From NCBI GenBank assembly GCA_036506495.1, contig DASXRQ010000156.1, positions 1 to 30,624 on the forward strand: a stretch of DNA of 30,624 nt, written 5' to 3'. The notes below the pieces were generated by a model. The model was not told the DNA's origin and searched no databases. It was given only the letters and a program-made list of their open reading frames with translations. Source of the DNA: DASXRC01 sp036506495. Its GTDB lineage: Bacteria > Actinomycetota > Actinomycetes > Mycobacteriales > Micromonosporaceae. This document shows positions 7,567-20,773 of this stretch, piece by piece (positions within the stretch are counted from its first letter, which is position 1; every line of letters begins with the position of its first letter). The translations under genes were made by a program, and so were the position numbers.

Positions 7567-7941
7567 TCAGCCCGGCAGGGTCGCCGACACGGTCGCGGTC
7601 GTGCCGCGCGGCCCGGAGTCGATGGTGATGGCGTCGGACATCCGACGTGCCAGCCACAGCCCGCGGCCACCGATCGACGACGCGGGCGGCAGCCGCTGCC
7701 CGCTGGTCGGGTCGGAGATACCCGGGCCCCGATCGGTGACCTGGCCCCAGAGGATCCCGTCGTCGCACCACAGCCGTAGGTGGCCGCGGCCCCCGCCGTG
7801 CCGCACGGCGTTGGTGATTAGCTCGTTGATCGCGAGCACGAAGTCCTGCAGGCGCTGGTCGGCGAGGCCGGCCGCCGATGCGTGTCGGGAGACCGCGTGT
7901 CGCAGGGCGGTCACGTCACTCACCCCGAATGCCCGCGACAA
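7567..7941 (-). CDS. RsbW-like ATP-binding protein (anti-sigma factor kinase family)
   Basis: A 124-residue protein made of a single GHKL-type ATPase domain. It has the N-box NELITNAVRHGG (39-50), G1 box VTDRGPG (68-74) with Asp70, and G2 box GGRGLWLARRM (91-101). Size and motifs match stand-alone actinobacterial RsbW/SpoIIAB-like kinases, which phosphorylate anti-sigma antagonists and bind sigma factors. I start it at TTG 7941 because GGGAGG lies 6 nt upstream; the open frame continues to 8091 with Arg-rich, unconserved residues. No sigma factor or antagonist gene is next to it, so its partner is unknown. It diverges from the decarboxylase gene. Confidence 0.8.
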   Translation of the reverse strand: MSRAFGVSDVTALRHAVSRHASAAGLADQRLQDFVLAINELITNAVRHGGGRGHLRLWCDDGILWGQVTDRGPGISDPTSGQRLPPASSIGGRGLWLARRMSDAITIDSGPRGTTATVSATLPG

Positions 7942-8033
7942 CAGCGACCTCCCGTTATCGACCACGCATGGATGGTACGCATGCGAGTCGCCGAGGCGCC
8001 GACGGCGCCAGCGGCGACGCCCGGTCGCAGGCC

Positions 8034-8049
8034 TAGTGTCCGTCTCATG
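8034..8049 (+). promoter_or_regulatory. Candidate leaderless promoter of the decarboxylase gene
   Basis: TAGTGT at 8034-8039 fits the actinobacterial -10 form TANNNT. The ATG begins 7 nt later at 8047, and no Shine-Dalgarno sequence is present, so transcription probably starts at or next to the start codon. The -35 region is weak. Confidence 0.5.
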
Positions 8050-9486
8050 GTCGGACACATGACAGCGGAGGAGTTCCGGCGCCACGGCCACGCGGTCGTC
8101 GACTGGATCGCCGACTACTGGACGGGCGTCGCGGACCGGCCGGTGCTGCCGGTCGACCCTCCGGGAACCGTCGCTGCCGCGCTACCCGACGCGCCGCCGG
8201 AGAAAGGTGAGCCGTTCGAGGCGATCCTCGCCGACCTCGACCGCGTGGTGACGCCCGGGCTCACGCACTGGCAGCACCCGGGGTTCTTCGCCTATTTCCC
8301 CGCGAACACCTCCGGGCCGAGTGTGCTGGGGGACCTGGTCTGTGCCGGCGTCGGCGTTCAGGGCATGCTCTGGGCCACCGGACCCGCGTGCACCGAGGTC
8401 GAGACCGTCATGCTCGACTGGCTCGCCGGCCTGGTCGGGCTGCCCGATCGTTTCCTCTCGTCCGGTCGGGGCGGCGGCGTCATCCAGGACTCCGCGTCGT
8501 CGGCGACGCTGGTCGCCACGCTCGCAGCGTTGCACCGGGCGGGCGGCGGCGCGTGGCGTGCGACGGGCGTGGATCGCCGCTACACCGTCTACACGTCCAC
8601 CCAGGGCCACTCCTCGATCGAGAAGGCGGCCCGGATCGCCGGGCTGGGCTCCGACGCGGTGCGCGCCGTGGAGGTCGACGACCGGACGCTGGCGATGCGA
8701 CCGGCGGCGCTGCGCGAGGCGATCGCCGCCGACCGCGCGGCCGGCGCCGTTCCCGCGCTCGTCGTGGCGACCATCGGCACGACCTCCACGACCGCCGTCG
8801 ACCCGTTGACCGAGATCGGCCCGATCTGCCGCTCGGAGCGGGTGTGGCTGCACGTCGATGCCGCGTACGCGGGCGCGGCCGCGGTCTGCCCCGAACTGCG
8901 CTGGTCGCACGCCGGGCTCGAGTACGCCGATTCGTACTGCTTCGACCCGCACAAGTGGCTGCTCACCGGGTTTGACTGCGACGCCTTCTGGATCGCCGAC
9001 CGGGCGGAGCTGATCGAGGCGCTGACAGTCCTGCCGGAGTACCTGCGCAACACCGCCACGGAGTCCGGCGCGGTCATCGACTACCGGGATTGGCAGGTGC
9101 CGCTGGGTCGGCGCTTCCGGGCGCTCAAGCTGTGGTTCGTGCTGCGCTGGTACGGCGTGGAGGGGCTGCGCGCGCACGTCCGCACCGCGGTGGCGCTCGC
9201 GCAGGAGTTCGCCGCGCGGGTGCGCGCCGACGACCGGTTCGAGATCGTCGCGCCGCACCCGTTCTCACTGGTCTGCTTCCGTCTGCGCGGTCACGACGCC
9301 GAGGCGGACGCGCGGTCGGAGGAACTATTGCGGCGGATCAACGTGTCCGGCCAGGTGTACCTCACGCACACCCGGGTCAACGGGCGGTACGCCCTGCGGC
9401 TGGCTATCGGTGCGCCGCAGACGCGCGCGGAGCACGTCGAGACGGCGTGGCGCCTTCTCGAGGCGGCGGCCGATCAACTCGCGTAG
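8047..9486 (+). CDS. Pyridoxal-phosphate-dependent amino acid decarboxylase (aromatic-L-amino-acid decarboxylase family)
   Basis: A 479-residue group II PLP decarboxylase. Features in order: substrate-pocket region THWQHPGFFAYFPANTS (about 73-89); H188 in STQGHSSIEKA, which stacks on PLP; D271 in LHVDAAYAGAA, which binds the pyridine nitrogen; and Lys303 in CFDPHKWLLTGFDCDAFW, which forms the Schiff base. Length and motifs match DDC/tyrosine/tryptophan decarboxylases. The substrate (Trp, Tyr, Phe or DOPA) cannot be told from sequence; the tryptophan cluster 14 kb away is suggestive at most. Two in-frame ATGs exist (8047 and 8059); neither has a ribosome binding site. The first fits a leaderless promoter. 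It is a cytoplasmic enzyme making an aromatic amine and CO2. Confidence 0.9.
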   Translation: MVGHMTAEEFRRHGHAVVDWIADYWTGVADRPVLPVDPPGTVAAALPDAPPEKGEPFEAILADLDRVVTPGLTHWQHPGFFAYFPANTSGPSVLGDLVCAGVGVQGMLWATGPACTEVETVMLDWLAGLVGLPDRFLSSGRGGGVIQDSASSATLVATLAALHRAGGGAWRATGVDRRYTVYTSTQGHSSIEKAARIAGLGSDAVRAVEVDDRTLAMRPAALREAIAADRAAGAVPALVVATIGTTSTTAVDPLTEIGPICRSERVWLHVDAAYAGAAAVCPELRWSHAGLEYADSYCFDPHKWLLTGFDCDAFWIADRAELIEALTVLPEYLRNTATESGAVIDYRDWQVPLGRRFRALKLWFVLRWYGVEGLRAHVRTAVALAQEFAARVRADDRFEIVAPHPFSLVCFRLRGHDAEADARSEELLRRINVSGQVYLTHTRVNGRYALRLAIGAPQTRAEHVETAWRLLEAAADQLA

Positions 9487-9549
9487 AATCTCGCGAAAGG
9501 CCGGTATTTGCCCTATTTTGGGAAGGCCCGGCTCGGCGAGGGGCGAGAG

Positions 9550-10236
9550 ATGGCTGAGATAACCGGCGGCGAGGCCGCCCGCACCGCGCCGGCAGCCGCC
9601 GCCCGCCGCGCCCCGTGGTGGCTGTTCCTGGTCACCGGGTTCCTGTGGATCATCATCGCGTGGTGGGTCCTGCGCTTCGACGTCAGGACCGTGGCCACCG
9701 TGGCGACGCTCGCCGGCGTCGTGGTGCTCATGGCCGCCGCCGCCGAGACCGTCCTAGCGTTCGCCGCGCCGGGCTGGAAATGGCTCCACGCGCTGCTCGC
9801 CGTGCTGTTCGCGATCACCGGAGTCGTGATCCTGTTCCACCCGGGCGCCACGTTCGTCTGGCTCGCCGCTTTCGTCGGCTGGTACCTGCTCATCAAGGGT
9901 TTCTTCGACATCGTGATCGGGTTCGTCTCCAAGGGCGAGAACGACGCGTGGTGGCTCCTCGTGCTCGTCGGCATCGTCGAGGTACTGCTCGGATTCTGGG
10001 CGGCCGGCACGTTCGTGCACTCGGCGTACCTGCTCGTCATCCTGGTCGGGGCGCTCGCGCTCGCCCACGGCATCGGCGACATCGTCATGGCCTTCCGGCT
10101 GCGCGCCCCCGAGCGAGCGGAGATGGACTCGGCGGCGGCGGCCGCGCATGTCGCCCGGCACACGCCCCGTGCGTCGGCCGCCAGCACGGAGGGCGGCGGC
10201 CCGACCCCGGGCGCACCGGCACCCGCGGCTGGGTGA
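9550..10236 (+). CDS. HdeD family (DUF308) membrane protein
   Basis: A 228-residue integral membrane protein with about six hydrophobic helices, for example PWWLFLVTGFLWIIIAWWVL, ATLAGVVVLMAAAAETVLAF and AYLLVILVGALALAHGIGDI. The FHPGATFVWLA and LIKGFFDIVIGF segments are typical of the HdeD/DUF308 family, linked to acid resistance in enterobacteria but of unknown role in actinobacteria. The C-terminus is a soluble Ala/Pro/Gly-rich tail of about 45 residues. I choose the ATG at 9550 because GAGGGG lies 6 nt upstream. A TTG at 9508 would add 14 residues with atypical codons. It follows the decarboxylase on the same strand by 63 bp. A TAGAAT box (9484-9489) overlaps the decarboxylase stop and could start its own transcript. 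Confidence 0.85.
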   Translation: MAEITGGEAARTAPAAAARRAPWWLFLVTGFLWIIIAWWVLRFDVRTVATVATLAGVVVLMAAAAETVLAFAAPGWKWLHALLAVLFAITGVVILFHPGATFVWLAAFVGWYLLIKGFFDIVIGFVSKGENDAWWLLVLVGIVEVLLGFWAAGTFVHSAYLLVILVGALALAHGIGDIVMAFRLRAPERAEMDSAAAAAHVARHTPRASAASTEGGGPTPGAPAPAAG

Positions 10237-10301
10237 CACCGACCGCCCGGGATCAGACTCAGGCGCGCGGCGCGTGGTCGACCCGGGCCGACAGCCGCAT
10301 C

Positions 10302-11201
10302 TCAGCCGCCCACCCGCCGCAGCAGGCCCTCCTGGACCGCGGTGGCGATGTGCCGGCCGTCCAGCGTGAACATGCGGCCGGTGGCGAGGCCCCGCCCGCC
10401 CGACGCCGACGGGCTCCAGCAGTCGTAGAGGAACCACTCGTCCGCTCGGAACGGCCGGTGGAGCCAGAGCGCGTGGTCCAGGCTCGCCCCGACGACCCCA
10501 CCCGGCCCCCACACCTCGCCATGCACCGAGAGGACGGAGTCCAGCAGCGTCAGATCCGAGGCGTACGTCAGTGCGCACGCGTGCAACAGCGGGTCGTCTG
10601 GCAGCTTGCCGTCGATGCGCATCCACACCCTCTGGTGCGGGTCGGCCGGCCGGTCGCCGGGACGTACCCAGCCCGGCTCCCCCACGTAGCGGACGTCCAT
10701 CGGGCGCGGGACCTGCGACCAGATGCCCAACCGCTCGGGATAGCGCGCCAGCCGGTCGGTCATGGTCGGGACCTCGTCCGGGCCCGGCACGTTCGGCGGC
10801 GCCTCGGCATGGTGGTCCAGGCCCCGCTCCTGACGGTGGAAGGAGGCGGCCATGAAGAAGATCGGCACGCCGTGCTGGATCGCTACCGAGCGCCGCACCG
10901 AGAAGGACCGGCCGTCGCGGACGTTCTCCACGGCGTACTCGATCGGTTCGACCGGATCGCCGGGACGTACGAAGTAGCCGTGCAGCGAGTGCACGAACCT
11001 GGACGGGTCGACGGTGCGGCCGGCCGCCACGAGCGCCTGGCCGGCGACCTGCCCGCCGTACACCCGCTGGGGCCCGACCTGGGGGCTCCGGCCGCGGAAC
11101 CGGTTCTCCTCCAACGGCTCCAGGTCGAGCACCTCCAGCAGCTGGTCGACGGCCTCCTGGCCGGTGACGATCCGCGGCCCGTCCGGCGTCGGCCCGGTCA
11201 C
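10302..11201 (-). CDS. tesB: Acyl-CoA thioesterase II
   Basis: A 299-residue double-hotdog thioesterase that hydrolyses acyl-CoA to free acid and CoA. The N-terminal hotdog has FRGRSPQ, then QRVYGGQVAGQALVAA, the family hallmark. The C-terminal hotdog has SLDHALWLHRPF with the catalytic Asp, YDCWSPSASGGRGLATG with the Ser/Thr position, and TAVQEGLLR with the Gln, matching the Asp-Thr/Ser-Gln triad known from E. coli TesB. The GTG start at 11201 overlaps the pyk stop (GTGA), so it is translationally coupled to pyruvate kinase. Convergent with the HdeD-like gene, with 65 bp between them. Confidence 0.93.
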   Translation of the reverse strand: MTGPTPDGPRIVTGQEAVDQLLEVLDLEPLEENRFRGRSPQVGPQRVYGGQVAGQALVAAGRTVDPSRFVHSLHGYFVRPGDPVEPIEYAVENVRDGRSFSVRRSVAIQHGVPIFFMAASFHRQERGLDHHAEAPPNVPGPDEVPTMTDRLARYPERLGIWSQVPRPMDVRYVGEPGWVRPGDRPADPHQRVWMRIDGKLPDDPLLHACALTYASDLTLLDSVLSVHGEVWGPGGVVGASLDHALWLHRPFRADEWFLYDCWSPSASGGRGLATGRMFTLDGRHIATAVQEGLLRRVGG

Positions 11202-12637
11202 GGCAGGTCCGGGGCTTCGACGAGCGACCCCAGCTGGTGTACCCGCAGAGTGTTGGTGGACCCCGGCGAGCCGGGCGGGCTGCCGGCCACGACCACGACG
11301 TCGTCGCCCAGGTTCGCCCGGCCCAGGCCGAGCAGCGCCTGGTCCACCTGGCGGAACATGTCATCGGTGTGCGCGACGTACGGCATCAGGAACGTCTCCA
11401 CGCCCCAGGACAGCGCGAGCTGGTTGCGCACCGCCGGGACGGGCGTGAACGCGAGCAGCGGCAGGCTGCAGTGCAGCCGGGCCAGTCGCCGGACCGTGTC
11501 GCCGGTGACCGTGAACGCGACCAGCGCCTTGGCGCCGACCGCGGTGGCGATCTGTGACGCCGCGACGGTGAGGGCGCCGCCGCGCGTCCGCGGGTCGCGC
11601 TGAAGCCGGGGTACCCCGAGGGCGCCCGACTCGGTGGTCGCCACGATCCTCGCCATCGTGCCGACCGTCAGCACCGGGTACCTACCGATGCTGGTCTCGC
11701 CGGAGAGCATCACCGCGTCGGTGCCGTCGAGCACGGCGTTCGCGACATCGCTGGCCTCGGCGCGCGTGGGCCGCGAATTCTTGATCATCGAGTCGAGCAT
11801 CTGGGTGGCGACGATGACCGGCTTGGCGTAGTCCCGCGCGAGCTGCACCGCCCGCTTCTGCACGAGCGGCACCTGGTCGAGCGGGAGCTCCACGCCGAGG
11901 TCGCCGCGGGCGACCATGATGCCGTCGAACGCCTCGACGATCTCCTCGAGTCGGCCGACCGCCTCCGGCTTCTCGATCTTCGCGAGCACGGGGCGGCGCT
12001 GGCCGACCTCGTCCATCACCTCGTGCACGAGCTTGATGTCGTCGGGCGAGCGGACGAACGAGAGCGCCACCAGGTCGACGCCCAGGCCCAGCGCGAACCG
12101 CAGGTCCTCGGCGTCCTTCTCGGACAATGCCGGCAGGGTGACCGCGACGTTCGGCAGGGAGACGCCCTTGTTGTCGGAGACCTCGCCGCCCTCGATGACG
12201 AGGCAACAGACGTCGGGTCCGTCAACCGCGGTGACCTCGAGCGCGACCTTGCCGTCGTCGACGAGCAGCCGGTCGCCGGGCTTCACCTCCTGAGGCAGCT
12301 TGCGGTACGTGCACGACACCCGTTCGGCCGTGCCCAGCACGTCCTCGCTCGTGATAGCGATCGAGTCGCCGGTGCGCCACTCCACCGGGCCGGCGACGAA
12401 CCGGCCCAGCCGAATCTTGGGTCCCTGCAGGTCAGCGAGGATGCCGACCGCCCGTCGGGTCGCGTCGGAGGCCTCGCGGACCAGGTGATACACCTGCTCG
12501 TGGTCGGCGTGGGTGCCGTGGCTGAAGTTGAGCCGCGCGACGTCCATCCCGGCGTCGACGAGGCCGCGCAGGCGCTCCGCGGTCGCGGTGGCGGGGCCGA
12601 TCGTGCAGACGATCTTCGCGCGCCGGGAGGTGGTCAC
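11198..12637 (-). CDS. pyk: Pyruvate kinase
   Basis: A 479-residue cytoplasmic enzyme converting phosphoenolpyruvate and ADP to pyruvate and ATP, the last step of glycolysis. Motifs: KIVCTIGPAT at the N-terminus, MDVARLNFSHG (31-41), DLQGPKIRLG (69-78), Lys220 in LAKIEKPEAV, metal and substrate loop MVARGDLGVE, and ATQMLDSMI followed by TRAEASDVANAVLDGTDA. Full family length. The start is the GTG at 12637: the coding-like frame upstream to 13174 overlaps gltD and is not conserved, while TAGCCT 7 nt before the GTG suggests a leaderless mRNA. The tesB gene overlaps its stop. Confidence 0.96.
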   Translation of the reverse strand: MTTSRRAKIVCTIGPATATAERLRGLVDAGMDVARLNFSHGTHADHEQVYHLVREASDATRRAVGILADLQGPKIRLGRFVAGPVEWRTGDSIAITSEDVLGTAERVSCTYRKLPQEVKPGDRLLVDDGKVALEVTAVDGPDVCCLVIEGGEVSDNKGVSLPNVAVTLPALSEKDAEDLRFALGLGVDLVALSFVRSPDDIKLVHEVMDEVGQRRPVLAKIEKPEAVGRLEEIVEAFDGIMVARGDLGVELPLDQVPLVQKRAVQLARDYAKPVIVATQMLDSMIKNSRPTRAEASDVANAVLDGTDAVMLSGETSIGRYPVLTVGTMARIVATTESGALGVPRLQRDPRTRGGALTVAASQIATAVGAKALVAFTVTGDTVRRLARLHCSLPLLAFTPVPAVRNQLALSWGVETFLMPYVAHTDDMFRQVDQALLGLGRANLGDDVVVVAGSPPGSPGSTNTLRVHQLGSLVEAPDLP

Positions 12638-12650
12638 GCAGGTCAGGCTA
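12635..12650 (-). promoter_or_regulatory. pyk: Candidate leaderless promoter of pyk
   Basis: On the minus strand TAGCCT (12650-12645) precedes the GTG start at 12637 by 7 nt, with no ribosome binding site between. It fits the TANNNT -10 form; the -35 is not recognisable. Confidence 0.45.
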
Positions 12651-12681
12651 GTCGGCCCGGGTACGGCTCTCGGAGGCGGAG

Positions 12682-14161
12682 TCAGCGGACCGCGAGGGGT
12701 TGGGCGGCGGGCGTGACCGGCGTCGGCAGCGAACCGGCCCCGTCCAGGTACGCGTGGATGGCGGCCGCCGCGGCGCGGCCCTCGGCGATCGCCCACACGA
12801 TGAGAGATGCACCGCGGTGCATGTCCCCCGCGACGAACACACCATCGGTCGAGGTCTGCCAGTCCGGTCCGCAGTCGACCGTCCCGGCACCGTTCCGGCC
12901 GACGCCGAGCTGGGCGAGCAACGGCTGCTCCTCGGTGCCGTCGAACCCGATCGCGAGCAGCACGAGGTCGGCCGGCAGGACCTGCTCGGTGCCGGGCACC
13001 GGGGTCACGATGCGCTGCCCGTCCCGCTTGTGCACGCCGACCTCGACGATCCGTACGCCGGCCACCGACCCGGCGCCGTCGTCGACGAACTCCCGCACCG
13101 CGACCGCGAACACCCGCGCGCCACCCTCCTCGTGTGCGGGGTAGCTGCGCAGGATCCAGGGCCAGGTCGGCCACGGGTCCCGGGCCTCGTCGCGGGTGTC
13201 CGGCGGCCGCGGATACAGGTCCAGCTGGTGTACGCCGAGCGCGCCCTGCCGGTGCGCCACGCCCAGGCAGTCGGCCGCGGTGTCGCCGCCGCCGATGATG
13301 ACCACGTGCCTGCCGGCGGCGTCGATGGGTGTCCCCGCCGCCTTCCCTGCGACGACCCGGTTCGCCGCGACCAGGTGGTCCATCGCCAGGTGTACGCCGG
13401 CCAGGTTCCGGCCCGGCGTGGTCGGCACGTCGCGTCCGGCCAGCGCCCCGCAGGCGAGCAGCACCGCATCGTGCTCTGCCCGCAGCCGAGCCGCGCTGAC
13501 GTCCACACCGATGGTCAATCCCGTCCGGAACCGCACGCCCTCGGCGCGCAGCTGGTCCAGCCGGCGGTCGATGTGGTGCTTCTCCAGCTTGAAGTCGGGG
13601 ATGCCGTATCGCAGCAGGCCGCCGGTGGCGTCATCCCGCTCGTACACCGTGACCTCGTGGCCGGCGCGGGCCAGCTGCTGGGCGGCCGCCAGCCCGGCCG
13701 GGCCGGAGCCCACCACGGCGACCCGCCGGCCCGACGGCTCGGGCGCGGGTTGCGGTGTGATGCTGCCGCCGGCGAACGCGCGGTTGGCGATCTCCACCTC
13801 GACCTGCTTGATGGCGACCGGCTGGCCGCCACCGATGCCCAGCACACACGCCGCCTCGCACGGTGCCGGGCACAGCCGGCCGGTGAGCTCCGGGAAGTTG
13901 TTGGTCGCGTGCAGCGCCTCCACCGCCGGCTCCCAGGCGCCGGTGCGGACAAGGTCGTTCCAGTCCGGAATGCGGTTGCCCAGTGGGCAGCCCGCCGTGT
14001 CGCTCGCGCAGAACGGGACACCGCAGTCCATGCACCGACTCGCCTGTTCGCGGACGAGCCCGTCCGAAGCCGACGGGTACACCTCGCGCCAGTCCTGGAT
14101 CCGCACCGGGACCGGACGGCGTGCGGGCAGCCGGCGCTCGTACTGGAGGAAGCCGCTCGGG

Positions 14162-14169
<8 letters not shown>
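12682..14169 (-). CDS. gltD: Glutamate synthase (NADPH) small subunit
   Basis: A 495-residue FAD and iron-sulfur protein that takes electrons from NADPH and passes them to GltB. The N-terminal cysteine clusters are C46, C49, C54 and C61 (RCMDCGVPFC) and C100, C104, C108 (LCPAPCEAAC), which bind two 4Fe-4S centres. The FAD site is VVGSGPAGLAAAQQLA and the NADPH site VVIIGGGDTAADCLG. The C-terminus has VFVAGDMHRGASLIVWAIAEG, the conserved FAD-binding end. The GTG start at 14169 overlaps the gltB stop by 8 nt, so the subunits are translationally coupled. Length is normal for the family. Confidence 0.96.
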
Positions 14170-18676
<4,507 letters not shown>

Positions 18677-18750
18677 GGGGCCTCCTCGTCCTCGTCCTCG
18701 TGTGTTCGATCGGATCGGGACGACGTCGGCCCTGCCGGGTTGGTCGAGTG

Positions 18751-18767
18751 TACGTTAGCCCGCGGTG
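18751..18767 (+). promoter_or_regulatory. Candidate leaderless promoter of the GNAT gene
   Basis: TACGTT at 18751-18756 lies 8 nt before the GTG start at 18765 with no Shine-Dalgarno sequence, in the short divergent region shared with gltB. The -35 is weak. Confidence 0.5.
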
Positions 18768-19610
18768 ACTACGCTGCTGGTGCGACTCGAACGGTTCTAC
18801 GACGCCGTTCCACGTGACCGCGCCCGGGTCGAGGAGCACGGCGGCCTGGTGCTGTTCGTCCCGGACGGGTCTGTCTGGCCGTTCTACGCCCGGCCGCGGC
18901 TGGGCGGTGCGCCGACCGCGGCGGACATCGCGAGCGTGCGCGCCCGCCAGCGGGAGCTGGCCCTGCCCGAGACGATCGAGTGGGTCGACGAGAACACGCC
19001 CGGCCTGGCCGAACTCGCCGAGGCGGCCGGTCTCGCCGTGTTGCGCGCCCCGCTGATGGTGCTCGACCCGGCCGCGCTGCCGCCGGTGCCGGACCATGTG
19101 CGGGTCCTCGACCGGAAAGCGCCGTCGTTCGGCGCCGACCTCGCGGCACGCCGGGCCGTGGCCCAGGTGGGCTTCGGTACGCCGGGCACCATGATCGGCA
19201 CGGCCGGAGCCGCCGAACGGGACGCGGCGCTCGCCGCGCCGTCCGACGAGGGGGTACGCCGGGAGGCGGCGCGCGTGCGGGACGGCCGGGCGGCGCACGC
19301 GCTCGCCGAGGCGCTCGGCGAGGGCGCGGTCGCGTCCGGCAACTACCAGCGCGTCGCCGACGTCGCCGAGATCGTCGGCGTGGCCACCCTGCCGGCCGCC
19401 CGGCGCCGCGGTCTGGGCGCCGCCGTGACCGTCGCGCTCGCCCGGCACGCGCTCGATCACGGGGTCCGGACGGTGTTCCTGTCCGCGGCCGAGGACGACG
19501 TTGCCCGGGTGTACGCCCGGGTCGGCTTCCGGCGCGTCGGGACCGCCTGCATAGCCAGCCCGCCACACCAACCTGAGTCTGGGTCAGCCGTCCGCTCGGA
19601 CAGTCAGTAG
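18765..19610 (+). CDS. GNAT family N-acetyltransferase
   Basis: A 281-residue protein. The C-terminal third holds the GNAT acetyl-CoA site: VGVATLPAARRRGLGAAVTVALARHAL, with the RRRGLGAA loop (R/Q-x-x-G-x-G/A), then TVFLSAAEDDVARVYARVGFRRVGT, the typical end of the fold. The N-terminal half (LVRLERFYDAVPRD, WVDENTPGLAELAEAAGL) is a degenerate second GNAT-like or lineage-specific domain. The substrate is unknown. It starts at GTG 18765, preceded by a -10 box only, so probably leaderless. Its 3' end overlaps the convergent FAD monooxygenase gene by 27 nt. Confidence 0.85.
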   Translation: MTTLLVRLERFYDAVPRDRARVEEHGGLVLFVPDGSVWPFYARPRLGGAPTAADIASVRARQRELALPETIEWVDENTPGLAELAEAAGLAVLRAPLMVLDPAALPPVPDHVRVLDRKAPSFGADLAARRAVAQVGFGTPGTMIGTAGAAERDAALAAPSDEGVRREAARVRDGRAAHALAEALGEGAVASGNYQRVADVAEIVGVATLPAARRRGLGAAVTVALARHALDHGVRTVFLSAAEDDVARVYARVGFRRVGTACIASPPHQPESGSAVRSDSQ

Positions 19611-20756
19611 ACGGGTGAGCGGGCGAGTCCCGAGGACCGCGTCCCGCGCGCGGAGCGTGAGCCGGCCGCGGGCCTGCACGACCGCGCCCACCCGCCGGGC
19701 CTGTCGGACCACCCGCGCGGCCCGCGGTCGGCGGACCGCGTCGTACGTCCGGATCGCGGCCCGCAGCCCGTCGCCGGGGATCGCGTCGTGCAGGACCGAC
19801 CCGAGCGTGGCCGCGTCCTCGAGTGTGACGCACGCGCCCTGGCCGAGGTGGTGCGGCATGGCGTGCGCCGCGTCCCCGAGCAGCACCACACCGCCCGGGC
19901 CGGCCGGAAAGGCGTACGCCCGGGGCAGTGGGCGCAGCTCGCGGACGTCCTGCTGCACGAGGTCGTCCGGTTCGGTCGCGGCCAACAGCTCGCCGATCGG
20001 CGCGTGCCAGCCGGCGAACCAGCGTCGCAGGAGCCCCAGCTGCGTGTCCGGCGGCTCCGGCCGCGCGGCGCCGGCGGCGGTCGCCACCCAGTAGATGCCA
20101 CCACGGCTGGACGCGCCGGACGAGCCGCGCTCGCCGAGCGAGGCGGCGACAAACCGGTATCCGGCGCCGAGGGTCTGTCCGCCGACCGGCCGGTCGAGCG
20201 GCAGCCGCGGCGCCCGGTACCACGGAAGGACCGCCCGCCAGGCGGCGCAGCCGGCGCTCACCGCGGTCGCCTGCGGGGCGAGCCGCCCGCGGATCGCGCT
20301 GTCGACGCCGTCGGCCGCCACGACGAGGTCGGCCTCGAACTCCGACCGGCCGTCGGTCACCGCCGGACGGTCGCCCGCTGCCAGGTGTACGCCGCGGACC
20401 GACACGCCCGTCCGGATCGCGACGCGGTCGCCGAGGCCGGCGACGAGTGCGTCGTGGAGGTCCTCCCGGTGCACGACGACCGGCCCGTCACCGGCGCCCG
20501 TCGGCTGCACCAGCCACCGGCCGTCCGGCCGGCGGATCCCGCCGTTCGGCACGGGCGTCGCGATCGCGTCGAGTCCCTCGCCGAGGCCCAGCGCGCCCAA
20601 CGCGCGCACGCCGTTGGGCCACAGGAACAGGGCCGTGTGGTCGGCGCGGACCCGGTCGGCGCGCTCGAGGAGCGTCACCTGCCAGCCGGAACGGGCGAGT
20701 ACACCGGCCGCGGCGAGACCGCCGATCCCGGCGCCGACGACCACAGCCGACCGCAT
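19584..20756 (-). CDS. FAD-dependent monooxygenase (group A flavoprotein hydroxylase-like)
   Basis: A 390-residue flavoprotein. The FAD-binding fold opens with VVVGAGIGGLAAAGVLARSGW and LLERAD; the DG motif reads VVAADGVDSAIRG; the GD motif reads VVLLGDAAHAMPHHLGQGAC. This combination is typical of NAD(P)H-dependent aromatic hydroxylases of the PHBH type. The substrate is unknown. The ATG at 20756 is preceded by GGAGGGGGG, a strong ribosome binding site; the larger open frame (to 21872) upstream overlaps lgt and is not real. It lies 17 bp after lgt and is probably in the same transcript. Its end overlaps the GNAT gene tail to tail. Confidence 0.88.
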   Translation of the reverse strand: MRSAVVVGAGIGGLAAAGVLARSGWQVTLLERADRVRADHTALFLWPNGVRALGALGLGEGLDAIATPVPNGGIRRPDGRWLVQPTGAGDGPVVVHREDLHDALVAGLGDRVAIRTGVSVRGVHLAAGDRPAVTDGRSEFEADLVVAADGVDSAIRGRLAPQATAVSAGCAAWRAVLPWYRAPRLPLDRPVGGQTLGAGYRFVAASLGERGSSGASSRGGIYWVATAAGAARPEPPDTQLGLLRRWFAGWHAPIGELLAATEPDDLVQQDVRELRPLPRAYAFPAGPGGVVLLGDAAHAMPHHLGQGACVTLEDAATLGSVLHDAIPGDGLRAAIRTYDAVRRPRAARVVRQARRVGAVVQARGRLTLRARDAVLGTRPLTRLLTVRADG

Positions 20757-20773
20757 GCCGGCCCCCCTCCGGG

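Noticed and set aside
7965..7983. CGCATG direct repeat with a 13-bp period between the RsbW-like and decarboxylase genes
   Set aside because: Two 6-bp copies are too short to separate from chance.
7942..8091. 50-residue N-terminal extension of the RsbW-like protein
   Set aside because: It is Arg-rich and not like the family, it runs past the decarboxylase start, and TTG 7941 has GGGAGG 6 nt upstream.
9508..9549. TTG start of the HdeD-like protein
   Set aside because: AAAGG lies upstream, but the 14 added residues use atypical codons and ATG 9550 has the better site GAGGGG. It remains a possible alternative.
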